From the NCBI GenBank assembly GCA_900756035.1, contig CAAEIR010000427.1, positions 1 through 43,465 of the forward strand: a stretch of DNA of 43,465 nucleotides. The letters run 5' to 3'. The notes below the pieces were generated by a model. It made no database searches, was not told where the DNA came from, and saw only the letters and a list, made by a program, of their open reading frames with translations. The stretch is from an uncultured Anaerostipes sp. GTDB lineage: Bacteria; Bacillota; Clostridia; Lachnospirales; Lachnospiraceae. Each line of letters opens with the position of its first letter. The stretch's first letter is position 1. Shown in pieces: positions 21,301-27,484 of this stretch. A program made the position numbers and the translations under genes.

Positions 21301-23250
21301 AACTCTACCAAAAACGAGAACAAAAAAGCGGGAGAAAATATAAAAAATGCAAGCGATTCCGGAATGGAAGGGGGAGAAGGTAAAAAAACAGGGAAAGATC
21401 AAGGAAAAGAACACGCTTCTGGATTAAATTCTACTAAAAAAGAGAACAAAAAAGCGGGAACCAATATTGCAAAGGAAGGAAAAGCGGGAGCAGAATCAGT
21501 AAAAACAACATCATCCGGACAAAACTTTTCGAATGGATTTATAAATGGAATTGGGAGTTTAGTAAAACAGGCATGGACCGCGGCATACAATTTGGCGAAA
21601 AATGCTTGGAGTGGATTAAAGAAAGGGCAAAAAGAAGGATCACCGTCAAAATTAACGACACAATCCGGAAAATACTTCGGAGAAGGGTATGCAAATGGAA
21701 TTCTTTCGATGATTGGAAATGCTGTAAGAGCTGCAGGAGATATGGCACAAAACACATCCAAAGAACTTGATGAAGAATTAGAAATCCATTCTCCGTCCGC
21801 AGTCACGTACAAATCAGGAGTAAATTTTACCAAAGGATTTGTAAACGGAATTGCAAGCATGGAGAAAAATGCTGTCAGAACAGCCCAAAATATGGTCAGT
21901 GCCGTCGTAAAGGAAATGTTAAAGTTAAATAATTTTAATTTTTCCCAGGTGACGCAGTCAGCAACGCAAGTTTTTACAAAACAGATGGAAAGTACCATCA
22001 GTTTTATGAATGAAAAAATCAGCTACCAAAATGAGCAAAAGATAAATTCTTTTGACACGAATATCTCAAAACTGGAAAAACAGAAAACGGATGCAGAAAA
22101 GAAGCTAAAAAGTAAAAGCAAACTGGCAGATAAAATTGACGACTTAAAAGATAAAAAGAAAAGAACGAAGAATAAGAAGAAGCAAAAAGCGATCCAAAAG
22201 GATATTGACAAATATCAGAAAAAGCTGGATCAAAAGATTAAGGATAGCAATAAAAAGTACGATCAACTCATTAAAAATCAGGAAAAATATAAGGATGCAT
22301 ACCAGGAAGCTTCTTCTAAAATGCTGGAAGAATTTCAAAGTGCGATGAGCGAGTATCAGTCAGCGGCGGAAGAACTGGTGATGAACACCATGAATGGAAT
22401 ATCGGATACATATCAGGCAAAATACGACGCTTTAATTGAGAAACAAAACAATCTAATCACGAAATTGCAAAGCGCCGGAGAATTGTTTGAGGTATCTTCA
22501 GCAGGAGTAATGACGATCAACGATATCAAAGCTCAAACCAATGAAATCAAAGAATATTCCAATGCACTAAAACAGATCAAGGGAATGGTATCGCAGGAAC
22601 TTTTTGATCAGATCGCTTCATACGATATGGAGCAAGGAAAAGCGTTTATGGATCAGCTTCTGTCTATGAATCAACAGGATCTGAAAGCCTATGACAAAGC
22701 CTATCAAGAAAAAATGCAGATTTCCGAGGAACTTGCAAAGGAACTTTATAAAGATGATATTGCAGGAGTACAAAAAGAATACGAAAATGCAGTAAATCAG
22801 GCATTGAAAGAACTGCCGAAACAGCTGGAAGAGCTGGGGAAACAGGCAATGCAGGGATTTTTGAGTGGGTTAAAAACAAGCACAAGTTATATGTCGGCAG
22901 AAATTAGAAATTTGGCCAATGCAATGATTGATAATTTTAAAAAGGAACTGCAAATTCACAGTCCGTCGGTCCGGTTTGCAAAGTTAGGAGAATTTTCAGG
23001 ACTCGGATATGTAAACGGGTGGGTGGAAGAGATTGGAAAGCTAAAAAAAGATATGGTACAGGCAATCCCGATGCGCCAGATTGGAGAAGCAGCAGGTTAT
23101 GTTTCTAAAACATCCAATACGCAGAACTATATGAATCAAACAAAGGTAGTAAACCAGAACTTCACGCAAAATAATTACAGCCCAAAAGCGCTGACTCCGT
23201 TGGAAATTTATCGACAGACACATAATGCGTTAAGCTATGCAAAAGGATAG
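18349..23250 (+). CDS. Tape measure protein
   Basis: 1633 residues, largest gene here. Long coiled coils at about 45-180 and 690-830 and near 1230-1320; a hydrophobic central region at about 518-600 (IIILSLLASLGAGFAVF-like and GWITAIVGAVAGIAVY segments) that may insert into the host membrane. Internal repeats: three IPK...GI.SG units near 850-960, two HASGLNST.(N/K)ENKKAG units near 980-1045, and three SPS...G..F..G..NGI units near 1100, 1150 and 1545. No lysozyme or peptidase motif seen. At about 0.15 nm per residue the tail would be near 245 nm. Ribosome binding site GGAAGGAGTAGG. Confidence 0.95.
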   Translation: MAEDITTKYRLDISDFEKNIKAANQAVRLHNAEFKAATAGMDDWSSSSEGVEAKIRQLNGVLEEQKRKLDTYNEELKEAQNAQRENAQRAEEMRRKYQQAAQQYGANSQEAKTYKNALTEIEKEEDKSAKKADQLRITILNQQAAVGRTERDLRQYSNQLEQLNEDLQETSDEAREAGNSIESMEGGFTVVKGAIAGLLKDGLEALVQGIRELAQEGEDAMDRFQAATGTTNSEMGEFSKEMNDLYKNNYGESIENIADSMAKVKQQTKETDPSKLKEMTKNAMTLSETFDSDLNETVRGANSLMYQWGMTSEEAFDLIAKGSQEGLNYTDELGDNLAEYAGKFQQAGYSSKEYFQLLKNGTQNGAYNLDKVNDAINEVTTRLADGTIEKSLKLYSKNTQNLFKDWQKGGATQKEVIESIVKDIADCKNEQDAMNMAAQAFGTMAEDGNLKFIASLSSVGTTFANVKGTMEQVDAVRYDNAKSQLATLGRTIKTDILQPIAMEVLPGLNNFLNWFVSNIPIILSLLASLGAGFAVFKIGTTIATLTGGVSGFITVLKNLTLTVKGLGIVMATTPVGWITAIVGAVAGIAVYTATTKKATSATDKQVAAIEKEIEAHKELSKEIKEHKKNRQDNIKSTEEEGVKADYLYKRLTELLAVQKKDAGQKAQIKSVVDQLNAVMPELNLKYDEEKDKLNQSTEAIKKNIEAQKDLILAKASQENMESIASDIASKEVEQIKLIKEEEKANKELKKAEEEAAKARKKWEESGLGNNYSKEKAAYDKAAQKVTKLGEAHKKAQEAIKENKRELKELNTEYGNADKYTQKMVNSAQIEQGLAEITEKCRKKSVEIPKAVSDGIRSGQFEIPKTVSGMKNLIQFHDMAKKAKLDGVKIPKNLAQGISSGKISAKQAIKSLEKVAEFDNSDIAKKAKKNGITIPKSLREGIASGKISVKKAVSSLTKTVDNELKKTKGGEEGGKKKGKKHASGLNSTKNENKKAGENIKNASDSGMEGGEGKKTGKDQGKEHASGLNSTKKENKKAGTNIAKEGKAGAESVKTTSSGQNFSNGFINGIGSLVKQAWTAAYNLAKNAWSGLKKGQKEGSPSKLTTQSGKYFGEGYANGILSMIGNAVRAAGDMAQNTSKELDEELEIHSPSAVTYKSGVNFTKGFVNGIASMEKNAVRTAQNMVSAVVKEMLKLNNFNFSQVTQSATQVFTKQMESTISFMNEKISYQNEQKINSFDTNISKLEKQKTDAEKKLKSKSKLADKIDDLKDKKKRTKNKKKQKAIQKDIDKYQKKLDQKIKDSNKKYDQLIKNQEKYKDAYQEASSKMLEEFQSAMSEYQSAAEELVMNTMNGISDTYQAKYDALIEKQNNLITKLQSAGELFEVSSAGVMTINDIKAQTNEIKEYSNALKQIKGMVSQELFDQIASYDMEQGKAFMDQLLSMNQQDLKAYDKAYQEKMQISEELAKELYKDDIAGVQKEYENAVNQALKELPKQLEELGKQAMQGFLSGLKTSTSYMSAEIRNLANAMIDNFKKELQIHSPSVRFAKLGEFSGLGYVNGWVEEIGKLKKDMVQAIPMRQIGEAAGYVSKTSNTQNYMNQTKVVNQNFTQNNYSPKALTPLEIYRQTHNALSYAKG

Positions 23251-23259
23251 GGGGAGGAA

Positions 23260-24105
23260 ATGTTAAAAATCACAGTTGAAAATGAAAAAGGAGAGAAACT
23301 AAATGTCACAGATGAAGCACGCTACAAAACGACGTTCACGGGGTTCAATCCCGTGAATGCCGTAATTAATACGACGGCAGCAGGAAATTATGATGGAACA
23401 ACATTAAACGGAACAAGGCTTGACAATCGAAATATTGTAATTACATCGGTTATTCAGGGGAATATAGAGGAGAACCGATTAAATTTATATCGGATTTTTC
23501 AAACGAAAAGGAAGGTAAGAGTATACGCGGAAGGAGCAAGGAAAGTATTTATAGATGGAGTCGTTGAAACATTTCAATTGGATCATGGTGAGAATCCGCA
23601 GAAAGCGCAAATTAGTATACTTTGTACGAAACCGCATTTATTAGAGGTAGAAGAAAGAGAAGAAAACAGTTTAGTAATTAAAAACATGTTTGAATTTCCG
23701 TTTTCGATACCACAGGAAGGAATTGAGCTTTCAATTCTGGAAGCAAAAGACGTGATTAATGTACAAAATGACGGAGAGATTGAAACAGGAATGATTCTGG
23801 AATTTTATGCAGAAGGCGGAAAAGTGAAGAATCCCATTGTTTATTCTGCAAAAACACATGGAGCCATTGGTTTTTTATGTGAAATGGAAGAAAATGAGAG
23901 GATCAGAGTAAATACAATGAGAGGAGAAAAAAGCGCAGTGAGAATTTATGAACAGAAAGAAGAAAATTATTTCGGGAAATTAAAAAAACCGGCAGAGTGG
24001 TTTCAACTGCCGCCGGGAGATAATTTATTTACAGTAACGGCAGAAGAAGGAGCGCAGCACCTTAATGTGTCTTTCCGCCGGAGAGTGGCATATCAGGGGG
24101 TTTAG
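23260..24105 (+). CDS. Distal tail protein (Dit)
   Basis: 281 residues, following the tape measure by 9 bp behind AGGGGGAGG. Starts MLKITVENEKGEKLNVTDEA; contains RNIVITSVIQGNIEENRLNL, YRIFQTKRKVRVYAEG and VETFQLDHGENPQKAQISIL, the N-terminal ring domain of the phage tail (Dit) family. The C-terminal part (NPIVYSAKTHGAIGFLCEME, and WFQLPPGDNLFTVTAEEG) is the galectin-like fold. Dit forms the hub connecting the tail tube to Tal and the baseplate. Confidence 0.9.
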   Translation: MLKITVENEKGEKLNVTDEARYKTTFTGFNPVNAVINTTAAGNYDGTTLNGTRLDNRNIVITSVIQGNIEENRLNLYRIFQTKRKVRVYAEGARKVFIDGVVETFQLDHGENPQKAQISILCTKPHLLEVEEREENSLVIKNMFEFPFSIPQEGIELSILEAKDVINVQNDGEIETGMILEFYAEGGKVKNPIVYSAKTHGAIGFLCEMEENERIRVNTMRGEKSAVRIYEQKEENYFGKLKKPAEWFQLPPGDNLFTVTAEEGAQHLNVSFRRRVAYQGV

Positions 24106-24106
24106 A

Positions 24107-25207
24107 ATGATTTTGTATATTATGGATGATAATTATAATTTTATCGGCGCTGTCGATGAATATCCAAGCCTAATATGGACCACCAGATACTACGACAAAG
24201 GAGACGCAGAGCTTCAAATTAAAGCAGATCTTGAGACAATTGCAATGTTGAGAGAGAACTATTATTTGGTCCGGGAAGATAAAATGACAGAAGAAAGTTA
24301 TGGTGAAGTGGCAATCATAACGGGGAAGGAAATTACAACCAGCCAAGAATCGGGGGCGATCTTAAAAATCACCGCAGAAATGGCGGACGCCATTTTAAGC
24401 AGGAGAATTGTGTGGAATCAAACCACAATGACTGGAAATGCGGAAGAATGCATTAGAAAATTAATAGAAGAGAATATAATTTCACCCAAAGAGGAGCAGA
24501 GGAAAATAGAAAATTTCGTGCTGGACGAGAAGGGAGGATATGCAGAGGAATTAAAAGATTTTGATATACAAAGCGCAGGAGATACCGTGTTAGATGTTGT
24601 AAAGTCTATTTGCGAAACGACAAAATTAGGATTTCGAGTGATTCTGACAACAAAAAATCAATTCATATTTCAATTATATAAGGGGGTGGACCGCAGTATC
24701 GGGCAAAGTGAGAATGTTCCGGTTGTCTTTTCCAATGAGTATGACAACTTAAACAGCAGTGATTACACATACAATCAGGAAGAATATAAAAATGCCGGTC
24801 TTGTATTTGGAGAAGGGGAAGGGACCAGTCAAAGGATTGTTGCAGTAGGAACGGAAAGCGGGATTCGCAGAAGAGAAGTTAAAATTGACGGATCAGGAGT
24901 TACATCAAACGGAGAGATCATCACAAAAGAGAAATACTTACAGATGCTGAAAGAATATGGCGAGACGCAAATGCAGGAATATAAAATAAAGGAAGGCATG
25001 AGCGGGGATGTAAAAAACGATGCCACGTATCGACTAAATGAAGATTATGCGATGGGAGATAAGGTGAGTGTAGAAAATGAATTTAAGATAGGAGCGAACA
25101 CAAGAGTAATAGAAGTCATAGAAAGTTGGGATGAGATAGGAGAAAAAGTCACACCAACATTTGAAACGTGGGAGGTAGAACAAAATGGTACGAAGCGGAT
25201 TTTTTAA
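24107..25207 (+). CDS. Tail-associated protein, Gp37/Tal-like
   Basis: 366 residues from ATG 24107 (MILYIMDDNYNFIGAVDEYP), one base after the Dit stop with TCAGGGGG upstream. An in-frame ATG at 24065 would overlap Dit by 41 bases and is less likely. The body (SLIWTTRYYDKGDAELQIKA, LLKITAEMADAILSRRIV-like, GFRVILTTKNQFIFQLYKG, YTYNQEEYKNAGLVFGEGEG) matches the siphovirus ReqiPepy6 Gp37-like family, which forms the tail tip below Dit. No peptidase domain is appended. Confidence 0.85.
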   Translation: MILYIMDDNYNFIGAVDEYPSLIWTTRYYDKGDAELQIKADLETIAMLRENYYLVREDKMTEESYGEVAIITGKEITTSQESGAILKITAEMADAILSRRIVWNQTTMTGNAEECIRKLIEENIISPKEEQRKIENFVLDEKGGYAEELKDFDIQSAGDTVLDVVKSICETTKLGFRVILTTKNQFIFQLYKGVDRSIGQSENVPVVFSNEYDNLNSSDYTYNQEEYKNAGLVFGEGEGTSQRIVAVGTESGIRRREVKIDGSGVTSNGEIITKEKYLQMLKEYGETQMQEYKIKEGMSGDVKNDATYRLNEDYAMGDKVSVENEFKIGANTRVIEVIESWDEIGEKVTPTFETWEVEQNGTKRIF

Positions 25208-25985
25208 CAGCGTCAATGGAGATCGGACGTATAATGCAGATGATATGAGCAGTTACTACGAAGGAATCATTCATGATGGTGTATTACATGGTTACGAAAA
25301 TAGCTTGATGGTGACGGCGGGAGACGGAATGGCGGTTGCAGTGAAAACCGGAAAAGCATATATCAAGGGAAAATATCTTGAGGTAAAAAATGAAAGTCAG
25401 CAAGTGGAGGTTCGTCAGTCGGATACTTTAACGAACAGGTATACAGCGATTGTGGTGAGATTGGATGAAAATGGAAGAAGTTGTGAGCTGATTGCAAAAG
25501 ATGGCGAGGATGCGGTGGGAAATCCGGTGTATCCTGAAATCGAAGAAAACGAATTGTGCCTTGCTATGGTTTATGTGAAGAAATTAGCCGAAACAATTAC
25601 GCAATCTGACATCACGGATATGCGAGGAACGGACAAATGTGGATGGGTAACGGGTGCGATAGAATTTTTAGATTCCAGTACCTTATTCGCTCAATGGACA
25701 GAAATATTTCATACATGGTATGCAGGCATACAAAAGCAAATGGATATGGAGTATAGAGAAAGTGTAGAAATTCAGGAGGAAACACAGAAAGTTACAATCC
25801 CAGAGGAACTGAATTATATGGCGGGAGATGTCTTGCTGGTGTTTAAAAATGGTATTTTGCTGAAAAAGAATGTAGAATACAACATAAATATGGAGGGGAC
25901 GGAACTTGAAATGAAATCAAAGATTCCTCTTGGAAATGAAATTGATTTCGTGAATATTAAACCAAAATTAGAAACAAAAGAATAG
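25185..25985 (+). CDS. Baseplate / tail tip structural protein
   Basis: 266 residues, overlapping Tal by 23 bp; ribosome binding site GGGAGGTAGAACAAA. The N-terminal domain SGFFNSVNGDRTYNADDMSS, VTAGDGMAVAVKTGKAYIKG and DITDMRGTDKCGWVTGAIEF is common in baseplate proteins following Tal. The middle is helical (FAQWTEIFHTWYAGIQKQMD) and the end is beta (LLVFKNGILLKKNVEYNI). It may be the attachment point for the fibres encoded at 7384-9519. Last gene of the late operon. Confidence 0.75.
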   Translation: MVRSGFFNSVNGDRTYNADDMSSYYEGIIHDGVLHGYENSLMVTAGDGMAVAVKTGKAYIKGKYLEVKNESQQVEVRQSDTLTNRYTAIVVRLDENGRSCELIAKDGEDAVGNPVYPEIEENELCLAMVYVKKLAETITQSDITDMRGTDKCGWVTGAIEFLDSSTLFAQWTEIFHTWYAGIQKQMDMEYRESVEIQEETQKVTIPEELNYMAGDVLLVFKNGILLKKNVEYNINMEGTELEMKSKIPLGNEIDFVNIKPKLETKE

Positions 25986-25993
25986 AAAAAAAC

Positions 25994-26017
25994 CCCAGAT
26001 TTCTCTGGGCTTTTTTT
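25994..26017 (+). terminator. Late operon terminator
   Basis: CCCAGA-TTTC-TCTGGG (25994-26009), one C, then seven T. Located eight bases after the last structural gene; isolates the late operon from cassette A2. Confidence 0.92.
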
Positions 26018-26027
26018 ATTTAAAGTA

Positions 26028-26056
26028 TTGACATACTTACATAAGTATGCTATACT
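26028..26056 (+). promoter_or_regulatory. Cassette A2 promoter with inverted-repeat operator in the spacer
   Basis: TTGACA (26028-26033), 17-bp spacer, TATACT (26051-26056). Operator CATACTTA-CA-TAAGTATG (26032-26049): 8-bp arms and 2-bp centre, the same geometry as cassette A1 but an unrelated sequence. Confidence 0.87.
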
Positions 26057-26083
26057 ATAAAAGTAGTAAGGAGGTGAGAGATA

Positions 26084-26197
26084 ATGAGAAAAAAGCAAAA
26101 AAAGAAGCTAAAGAAAACACTGGAACTGATAAAGATGATTTTAGAAATTGTCGCCACAATTGTAACAATCATATCAGTATTAAGTAATTTTCAATAG
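26084..26197 (+). CDS. Cassette A2 microprotein, Lys-rich head plus hydrophobic helix
   Basis: 37 residues behind GTAAGGAGGTGAGAG, an almost ideal ribosome binding site. Residues 2-11 are RKKQKKKLKK, then one hydrophobic helix (ELIKMILEIVATIVTIISVL). Homologous to the 38-residue A1 microprotein at 1394-1510: same head, same length, different helix residues. Because it sits next to the prophage end with its own promoter, it could be expressed in the lysogen. A membrane-active or exclusion function is conceivable but unproven. Confidence 0.78.
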   Translation: MRKKQKKKLKKTLELIKMILEIVATIVTIISVLSNFQ

Positions 26198-26204
26198 CTT
26201 CAAA

Positions 26205-26224
26205 GAGGGAGAGTATTCTCCCTC
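26205..26224 (+). promoter_or_regulatory. RNA hairpin after the A2 microprotein gene
   Basis: GAGGGAGA-GTAT-TCTCCCTC, a perfect 8-bp stem with a 4-base loop, starting seven bases after the stop codon and lacking a T-tract. Counterpart of 1513-1538 in A1, including the shared TTAT..AGTATA sequence that follows both. Confidence 0.75.
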
Positions 26225-26262
26225 GCTTATCTTAGTATATCATAGAAAGGAGAAGTGATACA

Positions 26263-26442
26263 ATGAGGATTTTGCTAATTTTGATCAATTTTTTAATTGC
26301 AATTAGAACAGAATGGAATAAAATGAGTACAATAGCGCTATTTATTGTAGCAGTATGTTGCTTAATAAGTGCCGGAATAGAGTTATATCAACAAATACAG
26401 GAGGGGAAACATGGGAAAAACAAGTGCAGAAGTGAAAAATAG
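26263..26442 (+). CDS. Cassette A2 small membrane protein
   Basis: 59 residues behind AGAAAGGAGAAGTG. Two hydrophobic stretches: about 2-14 (RILLILINFLIAI) and about 22-38 (STIALFIVAVCCLISAG), then a charged tail. Overlaps the RHH gene by 32 bases in another frame, as in A1 (11 bases). Not clearly homologous to the A1 counterpart by sequence, but of the same size, topology and position. Function unknown. Confidence 0.68.
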   Translation: MRILLILINFLIAIRTEWNKMSTIALFIVAVCCLISAGIELYQQIQEGKHGKNKCRSEK

Positions 26443-26587
26443 ATATAATGCAAAAGCATATGATAAGATTTCGTACAGCGTGAAAAAGGGAAATAAAGAA
26501 AGATATGCCAATGAAGCGAAAAGACTAGGAATGTCGCTAAACGGATTTATTACGTTTTGTGTGGAAAAATACATGAATGAAAAATAA
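26411..26587 (+). CDS. Ribbon-helix-helix repressor of cassette A2
   Basis: 58 residues, ATG after CAGGAGGGGAAAC. A basic arm (KNRYNAKAYDK) precedes a strand (ISYSVKKGNK) and helices ERYANEAKRLG and LNGFITFCVEKYM. The S-LNGFI-F pattern is typical of Arc-like RHH proteins. Expected to bind the CATACTTA/TAAGTATG operator and repress its own operon. Last phage gene before the host junction; terminated by 26590-26608. Confidence 0.8.
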   Translation: MGKTSAEVKNRYNAKAYDKISYSVKKGNKERYANEAKRLGMSLNGFITFCVEKYMNEK

Positions 26588-26589
26588 AA

Positions 26590-26608
26590 ACCGGGGATTT
26601 TCCCCGGT
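26590..26608. terminator. Bidirectional terminator at the prophage-host junction
   Basis: ACCGGGGA-TTT-TCCCCGGT. On the plus strand it is followed by ATTTCTTT; on the minus strand by TTTTTATTTT. It therefore ends both cassette A2 and the converging spo0A-like gene. Confidence 0.88.
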
Positions 26609-26614
26609 ATTTCT

Positions 26615-27406
26615 TTAATAATTTAATCGCATTTTATCAGCAAGCAAAGCGATGAATTCGGAATTGGTTGGCTTGCCCTTGTTTGAGTGCAGGTTATATC
26701 CAAATAAATCATCTAAAAGTTTGATATTTCCACGATTCCAAGCAATGTCAATGGCATGACGGATCGCGCGCTCTACGCTGCTGGAAGTTGTTTTGTGCTT
26801 CTTGGCAATGGTTGGGTAAAGAAGCTTCGTAATATAGTTTACACAATTCATATCTTCAATTGATAAAAGAATGGCATCCCTAAGATATTGATAACCCTTG
26901 ATGTTTGCCGGTACTCCGAGGGAGTGAATCAGCTTTGTGACATTTTGCTTTATCTGTTCAGAATCGGAAGACGTATCCGGCGCTCCGAATAAATTTTGAA
27001 TGGAAAGAGTTTGGATGGATTCGTTTAGACGGCTTAGCCTTGTAAGCTGCTCCATGCGATGAATGAGCAGATCGGTATGAAATGGACGCATAATACAGTA
27101 ATCAATATAAACCGGGTCTACAAATTCCACTAGTTTTTGAGAACCGATGCATGTTACAATAATAAAAAGCGGCGGTGTGCAGGTGAATTGATTTTTGCAT
27201 TGCTCCACAACGCCGGGACCGTCGATCAACGGAAGAAGTACATCCAAAATAACCAGATCCGGGCATAACTTTTGAATATTTTCCACGGCTTTTTGACCAT
27301 CGTGAACAACTGATACAATGTCATAATATTCTTTTAATTGATCTGCAAGTTGGTTTGCTTCCATTTCTCGGCTGTCTGCAATTAAAATCTTTTGTCTTTT
27401 GTTCAT
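26615..27406 (-). CDS. spo0A: Spo0A-family response regulator with altered receiver pocket
   Basis: 263 residues. The C-terminal domain is clear Spo0A: HSLGVPANIKGYQYLRDAIL, then SSVERAIRHAIDIAWNRGN and GKPTNSEFIALLADKMR. The N-terminal receiver keeps phospho-acceptor D55 (VILDVLLP) and T85, but the acidic pair is D11-S12 instead of Asp-Asp, and the conserved Lys before Pro-Phe is R107 (MRPF). Phosphorylation may thus be weak or differently controlled. The gene follows a SpoIID-like gene, not the usual spoIVB, so it may be a paralogue of the main spo0A. Ribosome binding site AGGAGG on the minus strand. Confidence 0.87.
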   Translation of the reverse strand: MNKRQKILIADSREMEANQLADQLKEYYDIVSVVHDGQKAVENIQKLCPDLVILDVLLPLIDGPGVVEQCKNQFTCTPPLFIIVTCIGSQKLVEFVDPVYIDYCIMRPFHTDLLIHRMEQLTRLSRLNESIQTLSIQNLFGAPDTSSDSEQIKQNVTKLIHSLGVPANIKGYQYLRDAILLSIEDMNCVNYITKLLYPTIAKKHKTTSSSVERAIRHAIDIAWNRGNIKLLDDLFGYNLHSNKGKPTNSEFIALLADKMRLNY

Positions 27407-27455
27407 TTTGTTTTATCCTCCTGTAAAAAGACCCATGAAAGTTTTTAAATGTCTG

Positions 27456-27483
27456 AAAAACGCCCTTTTTCCGGGTGCTTTTT
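27456..27483 (-). terminator. Terminator of the SpoIID-like gene
   Basis: On the minus strand AAAAAGCACCC pairs with GGGCGTTTTT around a GGAAAAA loop, ending in five T. It starts just after the stop at 27485. It lies between the SpoIID-like gene and the Spo0A-like gene. Confidence 0.7.
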
Positions 27484-27484
27484 A

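Larger units (their letters stand above)
1..26589. mobile_element. Prophage, right-hand portion (left end outside the window)
   Basis: A continuous block of phage genes: SSB and late regulator, accessory cassettes, holin and endolysin, terminase, HK97-type head genes, long non-contractile tail genes. All lie on the plus strand. The right limit is placed at the bidirectional terminator 26590-26608, after which a host Spo0A-like gene starts on the opposite strand. No integrase, phage repressor or attachment-site duplication is visible, so those functions must be upstream of base 1. The large tape measure and the absence of sheath genes indicate a siphovirus. The exact attR cannot be determined from this window alone. 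Confidence 0.93.

Noticed and set aside
21399..21998. 199-codon open frame on the minus strand inside the tape measure gene
   Set aside because: It is antisense to a clear coding sequence, is rich in Phe/Ser/Pro from reversed Lys/Glu/Gly codons and has no ribosome binding site.
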